Shown: in pieces, positions 25,250 through 34,140 of the stretch
How positions within the stretch are numbered: the first letter of the stretch is position 1
Layout of the letters: every line of letters starts with the position of its first letter
NCBI RefSeq assembly: GCF_004123295.1
Contig: NZ_SDMK01000002.1
Coordinates: forward strand, 186,001-250,000
Length of the DNA stretch: 64,000 nt
Direction: 5' to 3'
Source: Silvibacterium dinghuense
GTDB lineage: Bacteria > Acidobacteriota > Terriglobia > Terriglobales > Acidobacteriaceae
Notes under the pieces: model-generated
What the model saw: the letters and a program-made list of their open reading frames with translations, nothing else
What the model was told of the DNA's origin: nothing
Databases searched by the model: none
Made by a program: the position numbers and the translations under genes

Positions 25250-25926
25250 TGAGACTTCGATTTCAGCGCAGTCTGGATGATCTGAAGGAAAAGCTGCTGG
25301 TGATGGCTGGCATGGCCGAGCAGTCGATTCAGCGTGCAGTGGAAGCGTATCGTACGCGGGACCTTTCGATCTGCGATCTGGTAGACCACGGCGAGCTGGC
25401 GATCAACCGCTTCGAGCGGGAGATCGATCAGATGGCGCTGGACCTGCTGGCGATGGAGCAGCCGATGGCCATCGACCTGCGGTTCATCCTCGCGGTCATC
25501 AAGATCAACGCGGATCTCGAGCGCGTAGGCGACTCGGCAACCAGCATCTGCGACCGGGTGCGCGATCTCCAGGCCTTCCCGGTAGCGGATCTGCCGGTCG
25601 ATACGCCGAAGATGGCGTCGCTCGCTGCGGCCATGGTGCGCAAGGCTCTGCAGGCGTTCATCGAGGCAGATGCTTCGGTCGCAGAATCCGTGCTTTCGAT
25701 GGACGATAACGTGGACAAACTGAATGACACTGCCTACTTCACGCTGCTGAACCTGATGAAGGCGCAGCCGGAGCTGGCTCCGCAGGCGCTGAACGCGATC
25801 ATGATTTCGCGCAGCCTCGAGCGCGTGGCGGACCATGCTACGAACATCGCCGAAGATGTGATCTTCTGGGTGCGCGGAGCGGATGTGCGGCATCACTCGT
25901 TGAACAGCGAGAGCCAGTCAGCGTAA
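25249..25926 (+). CDS. phoU: Phosphate signalling protein PhoU
   Basis: 225 residues, all helical, two PhoU repeats. Each carries the metal-binding pattern: RFILAVIKINADLERVGD in the first half (cited as DLERVGDSATSI) and MISRSLERVADHATNIAED in the second (cited as LERVADHATNIAED). PhoU couples the Pst transporter to PhoR and keeps the regulon off in high phosphate. The ATG overlaps the pstB stop (TGATG). It ends the operon, 16 bases from the convergent addA stop. Confidence 0.97.
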   Translation: MRLRFQRSLDDLKEKLLVMAGMAEQSIQRAVEAYRTRDLSICDLVDHGELAINRFEREIDQMALDLLAMEQPMAIDLRFILAVIKINADLERVGDSATSICDRVRDLQAFPVADLPVDTPKMASLAAAMVRKALQAFIEADASVAESVLSMDDNVDKLNDTAYFTLLNLMKAQPELAPQALNAIMISRSLERVADHATNIAEDVIFWVRGADVRHHSLNSESQSA

Positions 25927-25942
25927 GAGCCTTCACCGGCGG

Positions 25943-28900
25943 CTATTCCGCTGCCGGTGCCCACCACTCAAGACGCGGGATGCGCGGGAAGTAGAGGCCG
26001 AAGCAGATTTCGAGCTTCCTTCCGCGCACCTGCTCAAGCATTTCCGCATAAGTCTCAAGCTGTGGTGCATAGAGCGCCCGCTGGCGGGCCAGGAAGTCTT
26101 CGATCGGCTCTCCGGCCGGTGCGCTCATCTTGTAATCGACAATCCAGGTGATGTGCGAGCCTTCGCTTCCCGGCGTTTCGCCGGCGAGAAAGACGCGATC
26201 GGCACGCAGCGTATGCAGCGCAACCTCTGCGCCTGTGCCGTTCCATGATGTCCACGAGGTTTCGGACTCCGCGCCTTCGCGCTGGCCGAGCAGCCATGCG
26301 CTATCCGGATCGGCGAGCGAGGCGTGGACCGCGCTGATGACTTCGTCGAGGGCGGATTCGAGTGCGCGGCCGGCGAGCGCCGCTTCCCGGAGCAGACGCT
26401 GGGTGCGGGGACGGATGATCTCGGGCGATGCTCCGCGGCTGAGATCTTCGAGCAAAGTGTGCACGATGCTGCCGACGAGTCGGGCACGACGCGTACCTTC
26501 AGGACGCGCGAAAGGGTCCTCGACAGCTCCGGTATATGTGCCGGTGAGCGTTACATTCTGCATGGCGGCGATGGGAGGGAGATCGCGTAACCGGCGCAGG
26601 GTGGGTGCAAAGTTTTGCAGTTCTGCGTTTGCCGCCATTTCAAGAGGCCGCCTTTCCGAGGATGGCTCCGGAAAGGGCAGGAGGGTTTCAGCCGGTTCGG
26701 ATGCAGGAGCAGCGAAAGCGATGAATTCCGCCTCGAGTGCAGGCCAGGCGCAGGCAAGCAGGCTACGGGCATCACCGGGTTGGAGGCCGTCTTTTGTCAC
26801 CGTGGCAGTGCCAAATAGATGCAGTTCGCGACGGGCGCGGGTGCAGGCGACATAGAACAGACGCTTGCGCTCTTCGGCGGCGCGCTGATCGCGCTGGCGC
26901 TGAATCCAGGCGTAGGTGGCGTGGCGGTCATCACCGCGTGTGCCGATGGGGGCGAGCAGGACCTCTTCTTCGCCGCCAGGCGCGTTGCGCTGCAGTGAAA
27001 CGATGAGAGAGCCGCGATCTCCTGTCGGCTTGCGATCGAGCCCAGGCACCAGTACGACATCGAAGCCGAGGCCTTTCGACTTATGGATGGTCATCAACTG
27101 GACACCCGCTCGCTCGCTGACCGTGGGATCGGGCAATGCGAAGAGATGATTCAGCTGCTCGTCGAACTCCGATGTAAAGACGGCGATACCATCGGGCGCA
27201 ATGCCATCGAGGAGCGCGAAGTAGACCTGCGCATTTTCAAGGCCGGCGGCATCGAGGCATTGCGGACCGCCGAGACTGCGCCAGGTACGCTCGATCCACT
27301 GCGAGAAGGATGCGGCATGGGGACCGGTGTAGCGTGCTTCGAGCGCGGAGCGAAGGATGACGAAAGCGCGTGCTGCGCGTGCCTGCGATTCTGGTGCAAG
27401 CTCGGGCAGATGCTGTTCCAGCAGTTCAAGCATCGGGAGATGACGCTGGCTGCGGTCGTCCCGCCCGGCGAGCGTGTGCAGGTCCGTAAGCGTAAGGCCG
27501 CACCACGGTGCGCGCAACACGGAGAGCCATGCGATGCGGTCCATCGGATGAAGCAGTGCGCGGGTAAGCGCGAGGAGGTCGAGCAGTTCCTGCCGCTCGG
27601 CAAGGGTCTCGAGCTCAACGGCGCGGAAGGGGATATTGCGGCGGCGCAGCAGGGGCACGATCGCGGCAAGATGCTGGCGGGCGCGTACAAGCACGGCGAC
27701 GCGGTATTCGCGTCCTTCGAGTTCAGCCTGGCGGATGGCAGGGAGATGATGTTCGATAGCCGTGACCACAGCCTCGGCTTCCTCACGCTGAGCCTGTTGT
27801 TTCTCTTCGGAGGATGGCCGACTCTCACTGGTGCCGATGATCTGCGGATGTACATGAAGAGATTGCGCGGCGGGTGCAGGTTCGGAGGCGAAGGATTCGG
27901 TGAAGGGCACGGCCGCAGACTGCGACGGGGCACCGAAGACTGCGGTAAATATTTCATTCCACCTGCTGGTGAGGCCGGCATGTGAGCGGAAGTTGGTGAG
28001 GAGCTGGATGGGCTCGCAGGTAATGCCATGTTCGTCATGGCCGATACCGCGTGCTTCCACCTGGTAGAAGAGCTCGACCTCGGCCTGGCGGAACATATAG
28101 ATGGATTGCATGGGGTCGCCGACAAGAAAGCAGGTGCGGCCTTCTCCCTGCTCCCATGCGTGGACGAGATACGAAACGAGCTGATGCTGGCTGCGCGAAG
28201 TGTCCTGGAACTCGTCGATAAGCAGATGGCGCAGGTTGCCGCTGAGTGCCAGGAGACGGTCGAGGCCGCGATTCTCCTCTTGCAGAACATGGCGGGCTGC
28301 GATGCCGAGCTCCGGGAAGTCGACAGCATTTTGCTCGGCGAAGAGCACGCGGAGTTCGGCAACGGCGTAGCGCAGGAGAGTAAAAAAGTGGCGAAGCGCG
28401 CTCCACTGCTGCTCGTCGTAATGTGGCCTGGGCAGCGCGCGGATAGCGCACAACAGCGCAAGCAGGTCCTGCTCCTGTGAGAACTGCTGGAGCAGCTTGA
28501 GCATCGCGTCTTTGGCTTCCTTGAAGGCACGATTCTTTGTGCCCGGTGGAAAGCCTTCGGCGGCTGTGACAGTTTTTCGCCACGTATCCGATTTCGTGAG
28601 GAGCATGGAGCAGATCGCCAGCCAGTGATCGACAGAAAGCGTCGAAGCCGAGGGCAGAGCGCTGATGCCGGCCAGCCCGGAGAGCTCTTCGTATCCGTTT
28701 GCGAGCGCGAAATTGGCGAGGCGGAAAAGTTCGCTGGCGAGCAGCGGACGCGCGGCCAGCGCGGCATGGGCCTGCTGGAGAACGCGGCGGATTTCATCGC
28801 GGAACGGCTTCTCGAGCTTATAGCGCAGCTCCTCCCACGCCTCTTCGTCGTCGCCGAGATGAGAGATGGGGAAGATACGAAGCCATTGGTCGCGTTGTGC

Positions 28901-29491
28901 CAGCATGCCGGCGATGAGGCCTTCGCAGTCGGCGAGGTTGTTGTCGCGCATGGCGAGCAGATGTGTGAGGGCTTTGTTCAGCGCGGTATGGGAGCTACCC
29001 AGGCGGCTGAGGAGACGGCGCGCGGCCTGGGCGTACAGCCGTGCACCCTGCTCGGTGGGCGTGAGCTGGCCGCCGAGGTTGGAGAGCAAAGGCTGCCCGT
29101 GCGCAATACGCAGGCAAAGCGAATCGATGGTCTCGATGCTGAGGCGATGGGGCTGCTCAAGCAGCCGCCAGCCGCGTCTTTCCGCGTGTGCAAGCGCAGC
29201 ACGGGCAAGGGCAAGGCGATCGTCTTCGTCTGCAGCCTCCGGTGTGCGTGCAGCGCGCTCGAGGTCGGAGAGGATGCGTGCGCGCATCTCGGCCGTGGCG
29301 GCGCGGGTAAAGGTGATAGCCAGAATCTCTTCCGGCTCGTTGACGACCGTGAGCAGGCGCAGAAAGCGGCGCGTGAGGAGATCGGTTTTACCGGAACCGG
29401 CAGGCGCGCGGACGATGAAGGATTCAGAGACATCGAGTGCGCGGGCGCGCTGGTCAAGATCGCGGATTGGGAGGGGAAGAACTTCGGGCAT
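25943..29491 (-). CDS. addA: UvrD/Rep-family helicase-nuclease, AddA-like
   Basis: 1182 residues. SF1A helicase motifs are in order: Walker A APAGSGKT (29-36), motif Ia ITFTRAATAEMR, DEFQD (motif II), LTNFRSH (motif IV), TIHKSKGLGFDVV (motif V) and FYVACTRARREL (motif VI). The C-terminus holds a RecB-family nuclease domain with the IVDYK motif near residue 1113 and the QLETYAEML helix. AddA with AddB processes double-strand ends and loads RecA. It starts four bases after the AddB-like gene, so the two are co-transcribed. Confidence 0.93.
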   Translation of the reverse strand: MPEVLPLPIRDLDQRARALDVSESFIVRAPAGSGKTDLLTRRFLRLLTVVNEPEEILAITFTRAATAEMRARILSDLERAARTPEAADEDDRLALARAALAHAERRGWRLLEQPHRLSIETIDSLCLRIAHGQPLLSNLGGQLTPTEQGARLYAQAARRLLSRLGSSHTALNKALTHLLAMRDNNLADCEGLIAGMLAQRDQWLRIFPISHLGDDEEAWEELRYKLEKPFRDEIRRVLQQAHAALAARPLLASELFRLANFALANGYEELSGLAGISALPSASTLSVDHWLAICSMLLTKSDTWRKTVTAAEGFPPGTKNRAFKEAKDAMLKLLQQFSQEQDLLALLCAIRALPRPHYDEQQWSALRHFFTLLRYAVAELRVLFAEQNAVDFPELGIAARHVLQEENRGLDRLLALSGNLRHLLIDEFQDTSRSQHQLVSYLVHAWEQGEGRTCFLVGDPMQSIYMFRQAEVELFYQVEARGIGHDEHGITCEPIQLLTNFRSHAGLTSRWNEIFTAVFGAPSQSAAVPFTESFASEPAPAAQSLHVHPQIIGTSESRPSSEEKQQAQREEAEAVVTAIEHHLPAIRQAELEGREYRVAVLVRARQHLAAIVPLLRRRNIPFRAVELETLAERQELLDLLALTRALLHPMDRIAWLSVLRAPWCGLTLTDLHTLAGRDDRSQRHLPMLELLEQHLPELAPESQARAARAFVILRSALEARYTGPHAASFSQWIERTWRSLGGPQCLDAAGLENAQVYFALLDGIAPDGIAVFTSEFDEQLNHLFALPDPTVSERAGVQLMTIHKSKGLGFDVVLVPGLDRKPTGDRGSLIVSLQRNAPGGEEEVLLAPIGTRGDDRHATYAWIQRQRDQRAAEERKRLFYVACTRARRELHLFGTATVTKDGLQPGDARSLLACAWPALEAEFIAFAAPASEPAETLLPFPEPSSERRPLEMAANAELQNFAPTLRRLRDLPPIAAMQNVTLTGTYTGAVEDPFARPEGTRRARLVGSIVHTLLEDLSRGASPEIIRPRTQRLLREAALAGRALESALDEVISAVHASLADPDSAWLLGQREGAESETSWTSWNGTGAEVALHTLRADRVFLAGETPGSEGSHITWIVDYKMSAPAGEPIEDFLARQRALYAPQLETYAEMLEQVRGRKLEICFGLYFPRIPRLEWWAPAAE

Positions 29492-29495
29492 GGCT

Positions 29496-32270
29496 CTACT
29501 CGAGATCTCCGTCGTTGCTGTCTTCAGGCTGTGCGAGGACGCGGGTTTCAGCTACGCGGCAAAGGGTAGGCAGCGGGCAATGCTGGCAGGTGGAGGCGCC
29601 GTTCTTCGGGTCGACCATGGCATCGCCACGCAGGAAGCCTGCAGCGAGATCGAGCAGCGCGGTCGTCCACTCTTCGCGAACGACGTCGGTATAGGGGTAC
29701 TTGACCAGCGCGGAGGTCGCGGCGAGATCCGGCAGGAGCAGCGATTTCGCATCTTCCACCTGGCCGAGAAAGCCACTTTCTCCGGCACGGATGCGGGCGA
29801 AGACGACCCCGCAGATGTCGTCGATGTTGCCGAAGGCGGCATAGAGCGGCAGCTGCGGATCGGCGGGGCGCGGTGGGCGCCAGTCGGCAACGGAGACGAG
29901 GCCGGTCTTGTAATCGATGAGCAGATTGCGATAGCCGGAGAGCTGATCGACGCGGTCACCGCGCAGATTCAGCCGCAGATCTCCGACATGCACATCGATC
30001 AGTTTCTCCTCGGTGGCGATGACCTCGAACGGCGCGCGCGTGGACTCATAGCGGAGCCAGTCGATGAGCTGGCGGGTCAGGCGGCGCTGCTCGCTGTCGA
30101 GATAAGCGCGGGTCCACTCGTCGGGGATGTATCCGTCTTCGTCCGGCGCATAGAACGGTGCGGTAGACGGGTGTTTGAGGAAGACGTCGGCGATGGTCTC
30201 TTCGACGAGCGCGGACAATCGGTTTTCGCGTTGCACAGCGAGAAGATCGTTGAGAGTGTGAAGGCGGCCGTGGTCCGGTGACCAGATGGCCTCGAGAACC
30301 GTATGCAGGAGATTGCCGCGTTCGGCTGCAGTCAGCCCCCATTCGCTGTGGTTGAGCTCCCGTGCGTGGAGGCGGCGGGTCGCAAACGCGCGAAAGGGGC
30401 ATGCTGCCTGGTCGCGGAGAACGTCGGCGCCACCGGCGCTGCGTTCTACGGGCCAGGGGAGTATCCCGGTGGGGTCGGGGATTTCCTCAACAACGAATGG
30501 TGCAGCCGCCACGGGCGAGAGCGCGTTCTCGGCACGCCATTCGGATGCGGTGAGAAAGCGAAGCTCCGGCGCGACAGCGGCAAGCAGTGGCGAGGGGCGC
30601 AGATCCCCGTCGCGATTGCGCTGGGCACAGCTGAACACGACTGCGGGAGCGCTGGATGCGAGGCTGAGTGTGATGGCGCGCGAGAGCTCGAGATCGAGTG
30701 CAGGCGTGGCGTGGGGCATGCCCGCATGGATCTGTACGGCAGGAGGCAGAAGCGGGTGCGTGCTCCCGCGCAGCGGCCAGTTGCTGTCGTCAAGTCCGAG
30801 GAACCAGAGGGCATCGAAGGATTGTCCAGAGGCTTCGAGGGCGCCCATAACCTGGACGGGGGCGTCATGCGATTCAAGGGCGAAGAGCGTCCCGGTAGCA
30901 TGGCGCTCGAGGACGGTGAGGAAGCCGAAGAAGCTGAGCTCGCGGCCGTCATAGTCGAGCAATGCCAGGTCGTCGAGGAGACGATCCCAGCGGGCGAGTG
31001 CCTGGTAGCGAACCGCGTCGGCAGCGCGGCCTCCGGGGAAGCCGGTCTGACGGAGAAGCAGAGGGACAATCTCAGCCCAACGGCTGGGAGGATGCCGTTC
31101 CTCGCTATTCACTCCGTTGGCCTCGGCAACGGTGCGAAGCTGAGCGATGCGTAGCGCGAGAGGATGTGCCGCAGTCATCCGCTCGGGGATGCGGGCGAGG
31201 AAGCCGGACAACCCGATCTCCATCGACAACGAGGCGTTTGCGCGGAGATCCGCGTCGAGGCGTGCGGCCGTGAGTGTCTCCGCATCATTTGTGGTGAGAA
31301 AGCCGGAGAGCAGCAGCCAGGTGAGCTCTTCTTCTGCGAGCGGGGCGACAAGCCAGCGTAGGAGCAGGAGCGCAGCACGAATGATGGGTACCGAGGCGAG
31401 CGGCTGGCCGAGTGAGAATTCGAAGGGCAGCCCGCGGGCCGGGGCGGTGATGTCGCTGCTCTCCGGTGCAAGAATCTGCCGGAAGATGCGGTCGATCTCC
31501 GGGCGGACCGATTCGAGGGCCGGGGTGACGACACCGATGCGCGGCGTAACCCCAGCGCCAGAAGACGCGAGCTGTTGCCGAAGCCATTGCGCGCAGAGTG
31601 TTATTTCCTCTCGGAGATCGGCGGCGCGGATGAGCTGTGGCTGCTGGTGCCGTTTGAGTGAGGCGGGATGCGCGATGCGGGAGCTGTGTCGGGCAATAGC
31701 GTCAAGCAGCGATCGCTGGGCCGGGGTGACGCGGTCGAAGCCGACAAGAAGAATTTCTTCAGGCAGAGGGAAGTTGGATGTGCTGATGACTTCGGCGAGC
31801 CAGGATTCGAGCCTTGAGGCGCTCAGCCAGTTGCGGGTATCGCATTCGTGATCGAAGGCCGCGGCCCACTGCCGGAAGTGCGCGGCGTCGAGCTGGTCCC
31901 ATGAGTAATTGCGGGAGGCATGGGCCTCGTAGCTCGAGAGCAGAGCATAGGCACCCGCGGCAAGGCTGCCCAGAGATGCGGGTGAGACGACGGCGAGCTC
32001 TTCGTCCTGCTGCTGGACGCGGAGCCAGAGCTGTTCTTCCTGTAGCGGAGTCAGGATGAGCGGGGCATCCGGGGGTGCGTGATCGCGAACGAGCGTATCC
32101 AGCCAGGCATTCCAGTCGTGGATGGGCGGGGTCTTCCAGGCCTGGCGGCCTGTCTCGCGCATGCGCATGGCGTATTCGTAGCGAAGCCAGCGTGCGGCGC
32201 GGGGATTCGCGGTAACGACAAGCGTGCCGACTCGCAGTGCATCTTCCAGTTCCGGGGAAAGCCGGCTCAT
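29496..32270 (-). CDS. AddB-like PD-(D/E)XK nuclease with iron-sulfur cysteines
   Basis: 924 residues. The C-terminal third is a RecB-like nuclease: RGNLLHTVLE, GDRVDQL, LLIDYKTG, QLPLYA. Cysteines are arranged as in AddB, one before the domain (ACPFRAF, about residue 620) and three near the C-terminus (CQHCPLPTLC, about 893-902), implying a 4Fe-4S staple. The N-terminal half resembles a helicase fold but has no Walker A (VVTANPRAARWLR), so it should not hydrolyse ATP. This matches the family of putative DNA-repair nucleases paired with UvrD-like helicases. ATG 32270 is used; longer readings cross the divergent SCO gene. It lies immediately upstream of addA. Confidence 0.87.
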   Translation of the reverse strand: MSRLSPELEDALRVGTLVVTANPRAARWLRYEYAMRMRETGRQAWKTPPIHDWNAWLDTLVRDHAPPDAPLILTPLQEEQLWLRVQQQDEELAVVSPASLGSLAAGAYALLSSYEAHASRNYSWDQLDAAHFRQWAAAFDHECDTRNWLSASRLESWLAEVISTSNFPLPEEILLVGFDRVTPAQRSLLDAIARHSSRIAHPASLKRHQQPQLIRAADLREEITLCAQWLRQQLASSGAGVTPRIGVVTPALESVRPEIDRIFRQILAPESSDITAPARGLPFEFSLGQPLASVPIIRAALLLLRWLVAPLAEEELTWLLLSGFLTTNDAETLTAARLDADLRANASLSMEIGLSGFLARIPERMTAAHPLALRIAQLRTVAEANGVNSEERHPPSRWAEIVPLLLRQTGFPGGRAADAVRYQALARWDRLLDDLALLDYDGRELSFFGFLTVLERHATGTLFALESHDAPVQVMGALEASGQSFDALWFLGLDDSNWPLRGSTHPLLPPAVQIHAGMPHATPALDLELSRAITLSLASSAPAVVFSCAQRNRDGDLRPSPLLAAVAPELRFLTASEWRAENALSPVAAAPFVVEEIPDPTGILPWPVERSAGGADVLRDQAACPFRAFATRRLHARELNHSEWGLTAAERGNLLHTVLEAIWSPDHGRLHTLNDLLAVQRENRLSALVEETIADVFLKHPSTAPFYAPDEDGYIPDEWTRAYLDSEQRRLTRQLIDWLRYESTRAPFEVIATEEKLIDVHVGDLRLNLRGDRVDQLSGYRNLLIDYKTGLVSVADWRPPRPADPQLPLYAAFGNIDDICGVVFARIRAGESGFLGQVEDAKSLLLPDLAATSALVKYPYTDVVREEWTTALLDLAAGFLRGDAMVDPKNGASTCQHCPLPTLCRVAETRVLAQPEDSNDGDLE

Positions 32271-32291
32271 GGGCCAAGTGTAAACTGAGGG

Positions 32292-33194
32292 GTGAATCGC
32301 AGACGGTGTGGATTGCTTTGGATGTTCGCTCTCCTGGCGGTACTTGGCCTGTGCGGAGTGGTGGGGTGTCATGGCGCAGGACAGGGTCCGGCGGCGAGCC
32401 AGGTGAAACGCTATGCGGTGCGCGGGGTCGTGGTGTCGACGGATGCGTCGAAGGGCGAGGTAACGGTGGACACCGAGGCCATCCCGGGCTACATGGACGC
32501 GATGATCATGCCCTACAAGCTGAAGCAGCCGAATATCATTTCGGAGCTGCATCCTGGGGACAGGATCACGGCAACGCTGCTGGCCGGAGAGGACAGCGAT
32601 TTTCTCGACGAGATCGTGATCGTGGGGCAGAAGAAGCTGGACTACGTGCCCAAGGTGAGCTACCACATGCCGCAGCCGGGCGATGAAGTGCCGGATTTTG
32701 CGCTGCTGAACGAGAACGGGCAGACGGTCCATCTGGCGCAGCTCCACGGCAAGATCGTGCTGCTGACCTTCATCTACACACGGTGTCCTTTAGCGGATTA
32801 TTGCCCGCGGATGAGCCGCAACTTTGCCGAGCTGGATAAGGCGCTCGCAAAGAATCCTGCGCTTTATGCGAAGACCCACCTGCTGAGCGTGAGCTTCGAT
32901 CCGAAGTACGATACTCCGAAGGTGCTGCGCAGCTACGGCGGCGCCTACACGGGGCGTTATACGCAGGAGACCTTCGACCACTGGGAGTTCGCCGCTCCGC
33001 AGCAGCACGATCTGGACAAGATGCTGCAGTTTTTCCTCGTCGGCGTGACACCGGAGAAAGATAAGACGATCACGCATTCTCTTTCGACCGCGGTGATTAC
33101 ACCGGGCGGACGGATTTATAAGTGGTATGGCACGAATGACTGGACGCCGGAGCAGATTCTGGCCGACGTGAACGACCTGGCTGCGAACAAGTAG
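32292..33194 (+). CDS. Lipoprotein fusing a CusF-like copper domain to a SCO1/SenC domain
   Basis: 300 residues. A signal with lipobox (VVGC, C26) is followed by a CusF-type copper-binding domain (about 41-100, RGVVVSTDASKGEVTVD cited as GVVVSTD and GEVTVD, with the MDAMIMPYKL motif) and a SCO1/SenC thioredoxin fold (about 128-295). The SCO metal site shows CX5C (C165 and C171, TRCPLADYCP) instead of CxxxC, and the distal histidine H262 (THSLSTAV). It is likely to hold copper in the periplasm, perhaps for oxidase assembly. GTG 32292 gives the longest frame; ATG 32322 is an alternative. It heads an operon with gntK. Confidence 0.85.
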   Translation: MNRRRCGLLWMFALLAVLGLCGVVGCHGAGQGPAASQVKRYAVRGVVVSTDASKGEVTVDTEAIPGYMDAMIMPYKLKQPNIISELHPGDRITATLLAGEDSDFLDEIVIVGQKKLDYVPKVSYHMPQPGDEVPDFALLNENGQTVHLAQLHGKIVLLTFIYTRCPLADYCPRMSRNFAELDKALAKNPALYAKTHLLSVSFDPKYDTPKVLRSYGGAYTGRYTQETFDHWEFAAPQQHDLDKMLQFFLVGVTPEKDKTITHSLSTAVITPGGRIYKWYGTNDWTPEQILADVNDLAANK

Positions 33195-33213
33195 AGAAAG
33201 AGAACGAGCAGAG

Positions 33214-33708
33214 ATGATCGCAATACTGATGGGTGTCATGGGATCGGGCAAGACAACGGTAGCCAAAGAGCTGCAGGTGCTGACAGGTTGGGAATACGCC
33301 GAGGGCGACAACTACCATAGCGATGCAAATAAGGCCAAGATGCGGGCAGGCATTCCCCTCACGGATGCCGACCGCCAGCCATGGCTCGAGAGTCTGCACG
33401 CCGTGCTCAGGGGCTGGGAGGATGCAGGCAAGAGTGGGATTATGACCTGCTCGGCACTGAAGCAGACCTATCGCGATACGCTGGTGGGCGGCCTGCCGGC
33501 GGGCTCCTTACGGTTTGTGCTGCTCGATGTGCCGAAGGAAGAGCTTGCGCGCAGGCTTGCAAGCCGCACGGGGCATTACATGAATCCGGGCTTGCTGGAC
33601 AGCCAGCTGGCAACACTGGAAGAACCGAAGGATGCGCTGCGCGTGGATGCGACAGGCGCGGAGCCGGAGATCGCCAGGCACGTGCTGGCTGCATTGAACG
33701 GGAAATAG
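33214..33708 (+). CDS. gntK: Gluconokinase
   Basis: 164 residues with P-loop GVMGSGKTT (7-15), the substrate loop EGDNYHSDANKAKMRAGIPL (cited as EGDNYH and AGIPL), DRQPWL and the conserved CSALK, HYMNPGLLDSQ. This is the GntK/IdnK family phosphorylating gluconate to 6-phosphogluconate, feeding the same pool as zwf. It lies 19 bases after the CusF-SCO gene. Confidence 0.95.
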   Translation: MIAILMGVMGSGKTTVAKELQVLTGWEYAEGDNYHSDANKAKMRAGIPLTDADRQPWLESLHAVLRGWEDAGKSGIMTCSALKQTYRDTLVGGLPAGSLRFVLLDVPKEELARRLASRTGHYMNPGLLDSQLATLEEPKDALRVDATGAEPEIARHVLAALNGK

Positions 33709-33757
33709 AGAAGCGAGACCGCGCGTTGCGGCAAACAGAAGGGATCTGGAAAGAGAT

Positions 33758-34132
33758 ATGGCAAAGCTGACAATTACATTTGGCGTGGTTCTGATTGCCC
33801 TGGGTATATTCAGTTTTCTGATTACCGGGCACCACTATCCGACATCCCTGATTCCGGCTGGCTTCGGACTGCTGCTGGCTATCTTCGGCGCGCTGGCCAA
33901 CTCCGATGATGCAAAGAAGCGGATGCTGCATATGCACATCGCAGTGACGATCGGTCTGCTCGGTTTCCTGGGCACGGCGAAAAGCATCGTGGACTACATC
34001 GAGATGATGCAGGGCAGGCAGTTCCTGTTCCCGGCAGCCGTGGAAGAAAAGGCGGCCATGGCGGTGCTGCTGCTGATCTTCGTACTTCTGTGCGTGCGCT
34101 CCTTTATCAACGCGCGCCGGGCGCGGGCGTAG
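33758..34132 (+). CDS. Small conserved membrane protein, function unknown
   Basis: 124 residues with four hydrophobic helices (about 5-23, 28-46, 61-76 and 98-114) and a basic end (RRARA). I do not recognise a named family. It sits between gntK (49 bases before) and the ABC exporter (8 bases after) in one operon, so co-transcription with the exporter is the only functional hint. The start codon is preceded by GGAAAGAGAT. Confidence 0.7.
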   Translation: MAKLTITFGVVLIALGIFSFLITGHHYPTSLIPAGFGLLLAIFGALANSDDAKKRMLHMHIAVTIGLLGFLGTAKSIVDYIEMMQGRQFLFPAAVEEKAAMAVLLLIFVLLCVRSFINARRARA

Positions 34133-34140
34133 AGGGACAT

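Noticed and set aside
25934-25959. CACCGGC/GCCGGTG inverted repeat at the phoU-addA junction as a terminator
   Set aside because: It overlaps the end of addA, has a 12-base loop and no T-run on either strand; it may just be coding sequence.
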